From assembly GCA_031409855.1 (NCBI GenBank), contig JANNYA010000199.1:28013-92012 (forward strand): a DNA stretch of 64,000 nt. Reading direction: 5' to 3'. Positions 8,474 through 16,562 of the stretch are shown piece after piece. Numbering within the stretch: the first letter of the stretch is position 1; every line of letters starts with the position of its first letter. Position numbers and translations under genes: made by a program. The notes under the pieces were generated by a model. The model was given only the letters and a program-made list of their open reading frames with translations. It had not been told where the DNA came from and did not search any database. This stretch comes from JANNYA01 sp031409855. GTDB lineage: Bacteria > Pseudomonadota > Gammaproteobacteria > Xanthomonadales > SZUA-5.

Positions 8474-10822
8474 ATGGCCGCTCCGCCCGTCGAAATTCCC
8501 GGTTACCAACTGCACCGAGCGCTAGGCGAGGGCGGCATGGCCACGGTATTTTTGGCGACACAGCTATCCCTTGATCGCAAAGTTGCGATCAAGATTTTGC
8601 GTACTGAAAATGATGACGACCCGGAACGCACCGAGCGGCGTTTTTTGCGTGAAGGCCGAATCCTAGCGAAGATCACGCATCGCAATGTTTGCGGTATTTA
8701 TGACATCGCCAAAGTCGGCAATGTCGCCTACATCGCGATGGAGTTTTTAGATGGCGGTACGTTAGTAGACCGCCAACGCGATGGCATTGCCGTCGGCGAA
8801 TCCATTGCGATTGTGGTGCAGGTGGCCAGCGCGCTGCAAGAAGCGCACAACCAGGGCATTGTGCACCGGGATTTGAAGCCTGCAAACGTGATGATGCGCG
8901 GCGGCAAAGTGCCGGTGCTGACCGATTTTGGTATCGCGCGCGAACTGGCTAGCCACCAAACCCGGATCACCACCGAAAACATGATTGTCGGTACGCCGGT
9001 GTATATGAGCCCCGAGCAAGTCACGGGCGGTGAGATCGATGTGCGCAGCGATATTTATTCGCTCGGCATTATGTTTTATGAGCTGCTGGTCGGTAAAGCG
9101 CCGTATTTGGGCGATAACCCGATCCAAGTCTGCATGCAGCATTTGACCTCGCCGGTGCCGACGCTACCGCCTGAGTTAGACGAGATCAACCCGGTATTGT
9201 CGCGCATGTTGGCGAAAAAGGCTGAGGATCGCTACGCCACGATGGCTGAATTCACGCACGCGCTGCGCGATGTGTTCGTGCATTCCATGCAGCTGCGCGC
9301 CAAGGCTGAGCTGGCGCCGAACCAACCTTGGACCGAACAGCTGCGGCAAATGGGGTTTTCTTTTGACACCATGCGCGATGGCGAGCTTAATGCCAAGCTG
9401 CGCCAACAGCAGGCGGCGCTGAATGCCAATCGGGAAGCGGATCGGGAAGTGGATCGGCGAGTTACCCCCTTACCCGCCGCTGCTGTCGAATTTGCTGCGC
9501 CGTCCAGCCGAAACGCAGCGGCTAACAAAAAGCCATGGCTGGCGATTGCGGCAGCGGCAGCGCTTGGTATCGGCGCGATTGGCTACTTCGCATTGCGCGA
9601 TAGCAGTGGCGGCAAGGCCGGGCGCTATCAACTGCAAGGCATGGCAGCGACCTTTGATGAACAAATCGCGCGCGACGCGCTGTTTGAACCCATTGACGAC
9701 AACGCCGCGCAAACCATCACTGATATGCGTGATGTTAGCGATAAAAGCGCGATCACCAAAGCCCGTGTTGATAAGTTGCTTGAGGTCGTGAATCAAAAGT
9801 TAGACGCGTTGATCGTGGCGGAAAAATTTGATGACGCGCAAACGCTTTATACGCTGGCATTGAATGCGGAACTGTTTAGTCAAAAGCAAGCTGAAGCGCT
9901 GCAATTGCGCATTAGTAATAGCCGCAGTTTGATTGCCAACAAAGCCCTGATTGACGCGCAGCTGGCAACAGTTGCCGCCGCACTCAAGCAAAACTCAACG
10001 CCAACTGAGCTATTCACCGAGCTTGAGGCGCTACGCAAGCTGGTGGCAGCGGACGATGCACGCTTGGGCGCGATGGAGCGCGATGTCGGTGTGAAAATTC
10101 TTGGACAGTACGAAATCGCGTTGCAAAATAATGATTTGGACGGTGCGCAAGTGATTTTGGCGGCGATGCTGGAAAAGCTGCCGCGTTTTCCCGAGCTGGC
10201 GCGCTATCAAAGTGAGCTGCGCGAACGACAAGCCAAATTAGGTGTGGCAAGCCGCATGGCGCGGATTAGATCTTTGATTGCCAGCACGCCGTTGAAACTC
10301 GATTCGATCACATTGGCCGCGACCGGCATTAGCGCGTTGGCGTTGAGCAATCCCTCGGATGAACTAGCCGCGTTGAAAGTGCAGCTTTTAACTGTCGCCA
10401 ATGCCTCTGCATTGCGCAGCTTGGAACAAAACAACGATATCAAAGCGGCGCAGGCAACGATAAGTGCGCTGGGCGAATTTGCGCGTGATGATGCAGTCCG
10501 GCCGGCGCGCATGCGCATTTTGGCGGCTGTGGATGCCGCGCAATTCACGGAACGCAGCGGCACCGTTGTGATCGACACCGCGCCGTACAGCAAAGTGCTT
10601 GCAATTACCGATGCCAGCGGGAAAGCGATCCCGATTCCGGCACCGGGCGTCACGCCGCTGAGCCTGGTGTTGCTCGAAGGCCAATACCGGGTCGAGCTAA
10701 GCAACGCCTTGGGTGAAAGTAAAAATGTCCAGGTATCGGTCGCCCGCAAAGTGACCACGGAATCGCCGCACATCTTGTACGCCTCAAAAAGCGATGACTA
10801 CCTGCGCGAGGCTGGCTACTGA
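8474..10822 (+). CDS. Membrane-anchored serine/threonine protein kinase (PknB/Stk type)
   Basis: A 782-residue receptor-like kinase. The cytoplasmic kinase domain (about residues 10-270) has the glycine loop GEGGMATVFLA (18-28), the ATP-binding Lys in VAIKIL (Lys40), catalytic HRDLKPAN (131-138), DFGIA (151-155) and the GTPVYMSPEQ activation-loop end, so it looks active. A charged linker leads to one transmembrane helix (about 354-373). The roughly 400-residue C-terminal part is helical, Ala/Leu-rich, and would face the periplasm. It ends in a small beta domain (SKVLAITDASGKAIPIP...EGQYRVELSN) resembling PEGA-type domains. The stop overlaps the next gene (TGATG), implying a two-gene operon. 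The signal sensed is unknown. Confidence 0.93.
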   Translation: MAAPPVEIPGYQLHRALGEGGMATVFLATQLSLDRKVAIKILRTENDDDPERTERRFLREGRILAKITHRNVCGIYDIAKVGNVAYIAMEFLDGGTLVDRQRDGIAVGESIAIVVQVASALQEAHNQGIVHRDLKPANVMMRGGKVPVLTDFGIARELASHQTRITTENMIVGTPVYMSPEQVTGGEIDVRSDIYSLGIMFYELLVGKAPYLGDNPIQVCMQHLTSPVPTLPPELDEINPVLSRMLAKKAEDRYATMAEFTHALRDVFVHSMQLRAKAELAPNQPWTEQLRQMGFSFDTMRDGELNAKLRQQQAALNANREADREVDRRVTPLPAAAVEFAAPSSRNAAANKKPWLAIAAAAALGIGAIGYFALRDSSGGKAGRYQLQGMAATFDEQIARDALFEPIDDNAAQTITDMRDVSDKSAITKARVDKLLEVVNQKLDALIVAEKFDDAQTLYTLALNAELFSQKQAEALQLRISNSRSLIANKALIDAQLATVAAALKQNSTPTELFTELEALRKLVAADDARLGAMERDVGVKILGQYEIALQNNDLDGAQVILAAMLEKLPRFPELARYQSELRERQAKLGVASRMARIRSLIASTPLKLDSITLAATGISALALSNPSDELAALKVQLLTVANASALRSLEQNNDIKAAQATISALGEFARDDAVRPARMRILAAVDAAQFTERSGTVVIDTAPYSKVLAITDASGKAIPIPAPGVTPLSLVLLEGQYRVELSNALGESKNVQVSVARKVTTESPHILYASKSDDYLREAGY

Positions 10823-11979
10823 TGCAGGTCTTGCTTATCATGTCGAGAAATTTAAGTTTTAGGAGCGGCTGTTTGCTGTTCGCGCTGCTAATCGCGCCAC
10901 TGAGTTACGCCGACTTCAAAGACGCCTATAAAGATGGCGTAAGCGCCTACGAGGATCAAAATTGGGCGTTGGTAGAAAGCAAAATGCGCGAAGCTCTGAG
11001 CGGGGAACCCACGCCGCAAGCCAAGGTTCGCCTGTATGGCATGCGTTTTGAGCCCTATATTCCGCATCACTACCTAGCACTTGCCGCCAGCGCCAGAAAT
11101 AATTGTGCAGCCGCACTTGCTGCGCTGAGTAGCGCCGGTCATCAATCCGCATTGGCAGCCGCGCGCGACGCCGCCGCGTTGCTTGCGGTGGAACAGCAGA
11201 TTAAAAAGCGCTGTCAAAATGCCGCCCCCAGCGTTCCACCGCCCGCGTTGCCAGTGCCAACGCAGCCCATTGCACTGCCGCCCGTTACCGCACCCGTCGT
11301 AAAACCGCCCGTCGCCGTGCAGACGCCAATTCAAACGCCAGTTCAAACGGCGGCGCCTACACCGGTGACGCCCGCTGCAGCGGCACCAACCCTAGCTAGT
11401 GATGAGATAGCTCGCGTACGCAACGCCGTGCAGGCACTCAAGCGCGAACTTAGTGCGGCGCGCAGCACCTTTGCGAAGCCTGAGCTTGCCGCCGCCGCCG
11501 GTGCTAAAACCGCAGAGCTAAATGCGCTGGAATCAGACGCGCTGCGCTTAGGGCAAGACCTGGAACGCGCAATAGCCAACGTCGATGCGGCGCTATTAGG
11601 CCGCACCGGCAGTGCCGCAAACGCCGCCAGTGCACGCGCAACCGCGTTGAAGCTTGCTGCCAACGCTGCGCTTGCAGCAGCAGCACCGCTTGCGCGCGCG
11701 GCGGCACCCGCTGTGTTGGCACAAATCGCCAAGTCCTTCTTCGGTGGTGACTTCAAAGCTGCCGCGCAAACCAACGTTGAAAGCCTTCAGGGCAAAGCGC
11801 TGGCGCACGCGCTGCTGGTGCGCGCCGCCGCCCGCTATTCCATGTATGTAGCGCAGGGCGAAAGCAAAGCCGAGCAGCTAAACGCCGTCAAAGCCGATTT
11901 GAGCCGCGCCAAAAGTGTGGATGCGACGGTGCGGCCCAGTGCGAAATATTTTTCACCGCGTTTGCTTGCGCTGTATTGA
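10822..11979 (+). CDS. Exported alanine-rich protein coupled to the kinase gene
   Basis: A 385-residue protein with a signal peptide after MSRNLSFRSG, cleaved near LSYADF. The mature N-terminus (residues 30-120) reads like a TPR-type repeat region: FKDAYKDGVSAYEDQNWALV, then YIPHHYLALAASARNNCAAAL, a pattern seen in exported TPR proteins. A Pro/Thr/Gln-rich linker (about 135-190) joins it to an Ala-rich helical C-terminal half likely to form coiled coils. The ATG at 10822 overlaps the kinase stop, so the two are translationally coupled and the protein is probably a periplasmic partner or ligand sensor of the kinase's outer domain (inference). A second ATG at 10840 is possible. The family is not recognised. 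Confidence 0.65.
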   Translation: MQVLLIMSRNLSFRSGCLLFALLIAPLSYADFKDAYKDGVSAYEDQNWALVESKMREALSGEPTPQAKVRLYGMRFEPYIPHHYLALAASARNNCAAALAALSSAGHQSALAAARDAAALLAVEQQIKKRCQNAAPSVPPPALPVPTQPIALPPVTAPVVKPPVAVQTPIQTPVQTAAPTPVTPAAAAPTLASDEIARVRNAVQALKRELSAARSTFAKPELAAAAGAKTAELNALESDALRLGQDLERAIANVDAALLGRTGSAANAASARATALKLAANAALAAAAPLARAAAPAVLAQIAKSFFGGDFKAAAQTNVESLQGKALAHALLVRAAARYSMYVAQGESKAEQLNAVKADLSRAKSVDATVRPSAKYFSPRLLALY

Positions 11980-12071
11980 AAATTGTATTCGCCTAGCGTA
12001 AGTGAATTTTGGTGTCTGACGCTGTGCGCTTACTGCGCTAAACTAGCTCAAGTGCAACAGCAGGAACTGCA

Positions 12072-12644
12072 ATGTCGAGCGCCTTAAAAAACCCCCATGT
12101 CAGCGAAGCTGACTACCTAAGCGCCGAGCTAAGCAGCCGGGACAAACATGAATATGTCAGCGGGCAGGTATTTGCGATGTCGGGTACGTCGATTCGACAC
12201 AATCAAATTGCCGTGAATATTTTGTTCGCTCTACGCTCAAGCGCATCAAATCAATGTCGGGTTTCAATTGCTGATGTCAAATTCAAAGCCAAACAGCTGT
12301 ATTACTATCCTGACGTGATGGTGTCGTGTGCACCGCAGTCGGACGAGTATTGCGAATCTCAGCCTTGTTTGATTGTTGAAGTATTAAGCGAATCAACCGA
12401 AAGCGTAGATCGTGGCGAAAAGCTGCATAACTACCAAAAAGCGCCCGAACTTGACGCTTATTTGCTGGTGTCGCAAAAAGAGCGCCGGGTGGATGTATTC
12501 AAACGCAGCGGCGCATTTTGGCGCTTTGAAAGCGTGACGGATGGCGGTGAAATTGAGCTGAGCTGCCCAGAAATGACGCTTACGCTGGATGCAATTTATC
12601 TAGGCGTCGAGGTTGGCGCCGAGGGCGCATTGCGTGCAGGCTGA
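12072..12644 (+). CDS. Uma2-family (DUF820) putative endonuclease-fold protein
   Basis: A 190-residue protein of the Uma2/DUF820 family, which has a PD-(D/E)xK nuclease-like fold and is abundant in cyanobacteria and scattered elsewhere. Visible family features: SEADYLSAELSSRDKHEYVSGQVFAMSG at the N-terminus, HNQIAVNILFAL, YYYPDVMVSC (acidic active-site position), then CLIVEVLSESTESVDRGEKLHNYQ and AYLLVSQKERRVDVFKR. ATG at 12072 with AGGA seven bases upstream. Biological role and substrate are unknown for the family. It is an isolated gene, possibly acquired. Confidence 0.9.
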   Translation: MSSALKNPHVSEADYLSAELSSRDKHEYVSGQVFAMSGTSIRHNQIAVNILFALRSSASNQCRVSIADVKFKAKQLYYYPDVMVSCAPQSDEYCESQPCLIVEVLSESTESVDRGEKLHNYQKAPELDAYLLVSQKERRVDVFKRSGAFWRFESVTDGGEIELSCPEMTLTLDAIYLGVEVGAEGALRAG

Positions 12645-12693
12645 GGCTGTCAAGCTTTACTAGAATACCAAGTCAAGCGCACTGAGCGTCGCG

Positions 12694-13080
12694 TTATTGC
12701 CCGGCAGGCGGTTGCCAAAGCTCAACTTTATTGCCCTCTGGATCAATGACCCAGGCGAACTTGCCGTATTCGGAATCGTCGATTTTGTCTAGAACATTGC
12801 AGCCTTCTTCACGTAAGACTTTAACCAGCGCGTGTAGATCATCGACCCGATAATTGACCATAAACGTTGCAGTGCTGGGCGCAAACTGCTCACCCTGTGC
12901 TGCGCCTATCGACCAGATCGTGGTGCCAGCGCATGGTTTGCCGTCACTATCCGCCCAAGTGAACGCAGTACCACCCCAGGCTTGGACATCAATTCCAAGA
13001 TGGCGCTTGTACCAAGCCTGCAGCGCCGGTGCGTCTTTGGCTTTAAAGAAAATGCCGCCAATACCTGTGACTCGTTTCAT
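12694..13080 (-). CDS. VOC-superfamily (glyoxalase-like) protein
   Basis: A small 128-residue protein with two beta-alpha-beta-beta-beta modules: ITGIGG-like MKRVTGIGGIFFKAKDAP, then WYKRHLGIDV, and a second module beginning FMVNYRVDDLHALVKVLRE and ending WVIDPEGNKVELWQP, a hallmark of VOC proteins, where the final Glu is a metal ligand. The family includes glyoxalases, dioxygenases and resistance proteins; the substrate cannot be told. I start at the ATG at 13080, which has AAGGA upstream; the longer frame to 13161 overlaps the neighbouring toxin gene. Confidence 0.85.
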   Translation of the reverse strand: MKRVTGIGGIFFKAKDAPALQAWYKRHLGIDVQAWGGTAFTWADSDGKPCAGTTIWSIGAAQGEQFAPSTATFMVNYRVDDLHALVKVLREEGCNVLDKIDDSEYGKFAWVIDPEGNKVELWQPPAGQ

Positions 13081-13132
13081 GGAAATTCCTTGGTAGGGTG
13101 GTGAGTGCGCATTCTGCGACTCAATTTTCGAG

Positions 13133-13393
13133 CTAGCTAAGCAACTTATCGTAGTCTGCATGGCTGCCTATCCAAAACCACTGCACGCCTTCTGACACGG
13201 GGACGCCAAGTGCGCGATAGCCTAGATTCACGCGAACACTTCGAAATGCACCGTTTTTGACTGGTTTGAAATGCAACGATGGATGCGTTGGGTCTTGTTT
13301 AAGTAATTCGTGGCTTTCGCGTGCAATTTTCTGAACGTCGGCGGGAAGTGCATTGAAACAGTGCCAGAACTTTGCTGAAGCAAGATGTTTCAA
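13133..13393 (-). CDS. RelE/ParE-superfamily toxin-like protein
   Basis: A basic 86-residue protein of RelE/ParE size. The segment AFRSVRVNLGYRALGVPVSE followed by WFWIGSHADYDKLL matches the beta-sheet core of ParE/RelE-like toxins, with the Arg residues and a C-terminal SHADYDKLL typical of one subgroup. It starts at a TTG (13393) overlapping the stop of the upstream small gene (TTGA), a typical TA arrangement with the antitoxin first. Whether it cleaves mRNA or acts on gyrase cannot be judged. Confidence 0.75.
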   Translation of the reverse strand: MKHLASAKFWHCFNALPADVQKIARESHELLKQDPTHPSLHFKPVKNGAFRSVRVNLGYRALGVPVSEGVQWFWIGSHADYDKLLS

Positions 13394-13590
13394 AGTTCAG
13401 TAGCTTTGCCATTTTGGTAGTCCGCTAACGCTTCAGCGGCAAGCGCGTCCAGTTTTCCTGTCACAGCATCCCGTTCAATCTGAGCATCCCAGGCTGATTC
13501 ATTAAACTGTGCAAACCAGCGACGGAACTCAGCAAGCTCGGCATAAGGAAGCCTTTCAACGGCTTGTTCTATGGCGTAAACGGTGGTCAT
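13390..13590 (-). CDS. Probable cognate antitoxin
   Basis: A small acidic protein of 66 residues encoded just upstream of the RelE/ParE-like toxin with a 4-bp overlap. ATG at 13590 has GAGG upstream (MTTVYAIEQAVERLPYAELA); the longer frame to 13623 is less likely. The ELAEFRRWFAQFNESAWDAQIERD segment, with acidic and aromatic residues, resembles toxin-wrapping C-terminal parts of antitoxins. No classical DNA-binding domain is evident. Assignment rests mainly on position. Confidence 0.65.
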   Translation of the reverse strand: MTTVYAIEQAVERLPYAELAEFRRWFAQFNESAWDAQIERDAVTGKLDALAAEALADYQNGKATEL

Positions 13591-13682
13591 GGCTATGCCT
13601 CTAAGAAATTCCCTACAGATCATACTTCAACTGCATTTATCCGCTAGCTAAAATGCCGCAATTGGCAGATTTCTAAACCGGT

Positions 13683-14084
13683 CTACGGGACATAAACGAG
13701 GTAAACCCTGAAGCTATAGTCACAAGCGCATTCCACGACTTTAACCTCAAGTACTAGATCACTCCGGCCTTCCTCTTGCGTCCAGAGATCAACTAGCACA
13801 TTCCAATGTTCACCCATCCACTGCGCACAAGACGTTTCCCAAGTCGCGCCAGGGAGTTCTATCAATGTTGCACCGTAGTCTAAAACGTTTGCCTTAATTT
13901 GCTCAGCAAGCTCGTTCGTTATGGCCGAAACGCCCGAAACGGGAGCGGTAAGTGCGTAGTCGCCTCGAACGAAAGCGCGAACGATATCGCTAAGAACGCC
14001 GCGCCAAGATGTAGCTACGGGATGTGCGGTGCGCTCGTCTTTTATTGCGCGGGGAACTGATTCATTTTTGTTGTCAACTGGCAT
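13683..14084 (-). CDS. Small soluble protein of unknown function (DUF7668-like)
   Basis: 133 residues, no signal peptide. The recognisable pattern is WRGVLSDIVRAFVRGDYALT, then ATWETSCAQWMGEHWNVLVDLWTQEEGRSDLV and a C-terminal VYLVYVP. I recall this as a small domain family of unknown function (DUF7668), with low certainty about the number. Similar solitary proteins are often found among toxin and immunity genes, which fits the TA neighbourhood, but no function should be inferred. It sits 13 bp after the next upstream gene, so it may be co-transcribed with it. Confidence 0.6.
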   Translation of the reverse strand: MPVDNKNESVPRAIKDERTAHPVATSWRGVLSDIVRAFVRGDYALTAPVSGVSAITNELAEQIKANVLDYGATLIELPGATWETSCAQWMGEHWNVLVDLWTQEEGRSDLVLEVKVVECACDYSFRVYLVYVP

Positions 14085-14097
14085 TTAGCTTGTAACT

Positions 14098-14640
14098 CTA
14101 AAGTGCACATTCCGTTTGAGTGACGCCGGGATTTTTCTCTAAATATCCTGGGCGCGTTTTTGCATACGCTTCATGTATCAGGCTTATATTGCGCTTGAAA
14201 AACCAAAGCACTCGTGAGTTTCGGGTTATGTGCCTTGAATCTGAGCGCTTAGGGCTTTCAAACACCGCAGACCAACCCGATGGCAGCGGCAAATAGTGTC
14301 CCCAACCGGCTTCGAGAACTGAGTGAAGCCCGCCTGCTTGATCAACTTGCTTGAGTGTTGATCCAACGGCAATACCTTCCGGTGATCGAAAGCTCGGATC
14401 GGCGGTTTCAATATATGCAACGCGATTCAAAGCATCAAATCCCAGAACAAAAATCTGCCCGTTCTCCTTGAATCGTTTAGACGGTAATGACTCCGAAGGC
14501 GACACTAAAACACGTCCGAGCGGTTCAAAACCAACGACCTTTGGACAAGGTGAATTGAAATAAGAGCCAAGTTCTGGCAGCGCGGAAGCCTTTTGACAAC
14601 TCAATACAAAAATAATCAATAAAGCTGCGTAGCGCATCAT
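14098..14640 (-). CDS. Exported protein of unknown function
   Basis: A 180-residue product with an N-terminal signal peptide (MMRYAALLIIFVLSCQKASA) and two further Cys, one near the mature N-terminus (FNSPCPK) and one at the C-terminus (TQTECAL), which could pair. The middle (IAVGSTLKQVDQAGGLHSVLEAGWGHYLPLPSGW) resembles periplasmic proteins built of beta strands with a regularly spaced Gly pattern. Its ATG overlaps the stop of the transsulfuration gene (ATGA), suggesting co-transcription with it. No family recognised. Confidence 0.6.
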   Translation of the reverse strand: MMRYAALLIIFVLSCQKASALPELGSYFNSPCPKVVGFEPLGRVLVSPSESLPSKRFKENGQIFVLGFDALNRVAYIETADPSFRSPEGIAVGSTLKQVDQAGGLHSVLEAGWGHYLPLPSGWSAVFESPKRSDSRHITRNSRVLWFFKRNISLIHEAYAKTRPGYLEKNPGVTQTECAL

Positions 14641-15803
14641 GGCCCTGACAAAGCCTGCGCCAAATCCGCAATCAAATCATCGACATGCTCCAAGCCCACG
14701 GACAGTCGAAGCAAATTATCTGGCGTGGTGCTGGTTGGCCCTTCAACCGATTGCCGGTGCTCGACCAAGCTTTCGGTGCTGCCTAAACTAGTGGCATTGG
14801 TGAAAAGTTTTAAGCGACTGGCAACTTCAATTGCGCGGGCTCGATCGCCTTTGACCTGCAAGCTCAACATTCCGCCAAAGCGCCGCATTTGCTGCACAGC
14901 GATTTGATGCCCGGCATGGCTAGCTAAACCTGGGTAATGCGTTTTTTCGACGTTGGGATGCTTTTCCAAAAATGCGGCGATTTTTTCAGCGCTGTCACAA
15001 TGCCATGCCAGCCTGCAGGGCAGGGTGCGGATGCCGCGTAACGTCAGCCACGCCGCGAACGGTGATGCGGTACCGCCGAGCAATTTGCGCAGCTCAAACA
15101 AGCGTGCGCGCAGTGCGCCGTCGCGGGTGATCAAGCTGCCGCCCATGTTATCGCTGTGGCCGGATAGGTATTTTGTCGTCGAATGCAGCACCACGTCGGC
15201 ACCCAAATCCAGCGGTTTTAATAAAATAGGCGTGGCAAAGGTCGCGTCCACCACGCTTTTGGCGCCAGCGGCTTTTGCCATACCTGCGACGAATGCGACA
15301 TCGGTGACTTTAATCAGCGGGTTCGACGGCGTTTCCATCCAAACCAATGCGGTCGGCTGCGTTAACGCAGCTTGCACGGCGGCGCGGTCGGTTAAATCCA
15401 CCAGCACACAACGCAAGCCCATGCGCCCACCTTCATCGACAAAGAGTTTGCGGATGGCAAAGTAGGTATCGTCGGCTAAAATGACCCGATCACCCGGCTT
15501 TAGGGTGTGCAGCATGGCCGCCGCTGCCGCTAAACCAGTGGCAAAAAACAGCGCTTCACCGCCGCCTTCCAGTACGGCTAGGGCTGTTTCAAGCTGTTCT
15601 TGCGTCGGGTTGGTGTAACGCTGATATAAATACCCATCATTGAGCGCGCTATCGGCCGGGTGCTCGAACGTCGTCGCCATGTGGATTGGCTGACTCAGGC
15701 TTTTGGTTTGTGGGTCAACATGAAAGCCCGCGTGCACGGCTAGGGTTTCGATTTGGAGATTTGCGGATGGGCTTGCTGCTTTTGGATTAAGTAATTCAGT
15801 CAT
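14637..15803 (-). CDS. PLP-dependent transsulfuration enzyme (cystathionine gamma-synthase/beta-lyase family)
   Basis: A 388-residue Cys/Met-metabolism enzyme. ETLAVHAG and the SQPIHMATTFEHP segment mark the N-terminus; YQRYTNPTQEQLE, FFATGLAAAAAMLHTLKPGD and the PLP-lysine motif HSTTKYLSGHSDNMGG are all present, as is the C-terminal SLGSTESLVEHR. These establish the family, but cystathionine synthase, lyase and methionine gamma-lyase activities cannot be separated by eye. I start at the ATG at 15803; a TTG six bases upstream is possible. It lies only 7 bp after the HigA-like antitoxin gene and is followed by an overlapping exported protein gene. Confidence 0.92.
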   Translation of the reverse strand: MTELLNPKAASPSANLQIETLAVHAGFHVDPQTKSLSQPIHMATTFEHPADSALNDGYLYQRYTNPTQEQLETALAVLEGGGEALFFATGLAAAAAMLHTLKPGDRVILADDTYFAIRKLFVDEGGRMGLRCVLVDLTDRAAVQAALTQPTALVWMETPSNPLIKVTDVAFVAGMAKAAGAKSVVDATFATPILLKPLDLGADVVLHSTTKYLSGHSDNMGGSLITRDGALRARLFELRKLLGGTASPFAAWLTLRGIRTLPCRLAWHCDSAEKIAAFLEKHPNVEKTHYPGLASHAGHQIAVQQMRRFGGMLSLQVKGDRARAIEVASRLKLFTNATSLGSTESLVEHRQSVEGPTSTTPDNLLRLSVGLEHVDDLIADLAQALSGP

Positions 15804-15810
15804 GGTCAAA

Positions 15811-16110
15811 TCAGGCAGCTAATTTTAGGGTCAATTTTGGTTCCAGACCTGCGCGGGCAGCAAGGCGCACTAATAGGTCTAGGCTGAAGTGTTTAATCTT
15901 GCCGCGTTTCATTTCGCTGACACGAGCTTGAGTCAAGCCAAGCAAATTTGCGGCGGCTTCTTGGGTCAAGCCACTGCGGGCAAACCACTCTTGTAATCCG
16001 ATCAACGCATCCGAACGCACCGTCATTTCAGCTGCTTTGTCAGTATCAAAAATGTCGTACATCACTCCGCGCGTATCGCCTTGGGTGCAGATGGGCATTT
16101 CTGTGGTCAT
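15811..16110 (-). CDS. XRE-type HTH antitoxin (HigA-like)
   Basis: 99 residues, with a helix-turn-helix (about 40-80) in ARSGLTQEAAANLLGLTQAR followed by VSEMKRGKIKHFSLDLLVRL, a pattern typical of the XRE antitoxins that accompany phage-Gp49/HigB-type toxins (COG5606). ATG at 16110 has GGAG upstream. It is the second gene of a toxin-first pair, 20 bp after the toxin stop. It is expected to neutralise the toxin and repress the operon. Confidence 0.88.
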   Translation of the reverse strand: MTTEMPICTQGDTRGVMYDIFDTDKAAEMTVRSDALIGLQEWFARSGLTQEAAANLLGLTQARVSEMKRGKIKHFSLDLLVRLAARAGLEPKLTLKLAA

Positions 16111-16130
16111 TGTTGTCTCCTCAATTTTGC

Positions 16131-16448
16131 TTAATCATCAATTTCACGCAATCGACGGCAGGCCAATTGCAGATCACGCAGCGAAGTATGCTGCGTCTTT
16201 TTTTGGAACACGTGCAGCACATAAACGGCTTCGGCACGCCTTGCCAAATAGATCACCCGAAAGGCACCGCTTTCGTCGCGAATCCTAATTTCTTCAACAC
16301 CCGACCCTATGCTGGTCATTGGTTTCCAATCGCTCGGCTGCAAACCATTTTGAACCCGCCGCAGTTCGTGCCCTGCTTCGTCTTTGACATCATCTGGAAA
16401 CGCTTGAATATCCGCGCGACTTGTCCCGAGCCATTTAACCACTTTCAT
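16131..16448 (-). CDS. HigB/Gp49-like RelE-superfamily toxin
   Basis: 105 residues, basic. Typical segments: VKWLGTSRADIQAFPDDVKDEAGHELRRVQNG, the beta-core IRIRDESGAFRVIYLAR, and VLHVFQKKTQHTSLRDLQLA, matching phage-derived Gp49-like/HigB toxins (COG4679), which cleave ribosome-associated mRNA. Toxin-before-antitoxin order agrees with higBA-type systems. A TACAAT -10-like hexamer lies at 16454-16459 (minus strand), only five bases before the ATG, so the untranslated leader is very short or absent. Confidence 0.87.
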   Translation of the reverse strand: MKVVKWLGTSRADIQAFPDDVKDEAGHELRRVQNGLQPSDWKPMTSIGSGVEEIRIRDESGAFRVIYLARRAEAVYVLHVFQKKTQHTSLRDLQLACRRLREIDD

Positions 16449-16562
16449 TGCCCATTGTATGCATGATCTTGCATGCGAGCAAGGATTTGTACTTGCCCCT
16501 TGCGTGCTCGATAAACCCTGAACACACTTGGCGACCCAGCTTTATCGAACACGGATTTAGTA

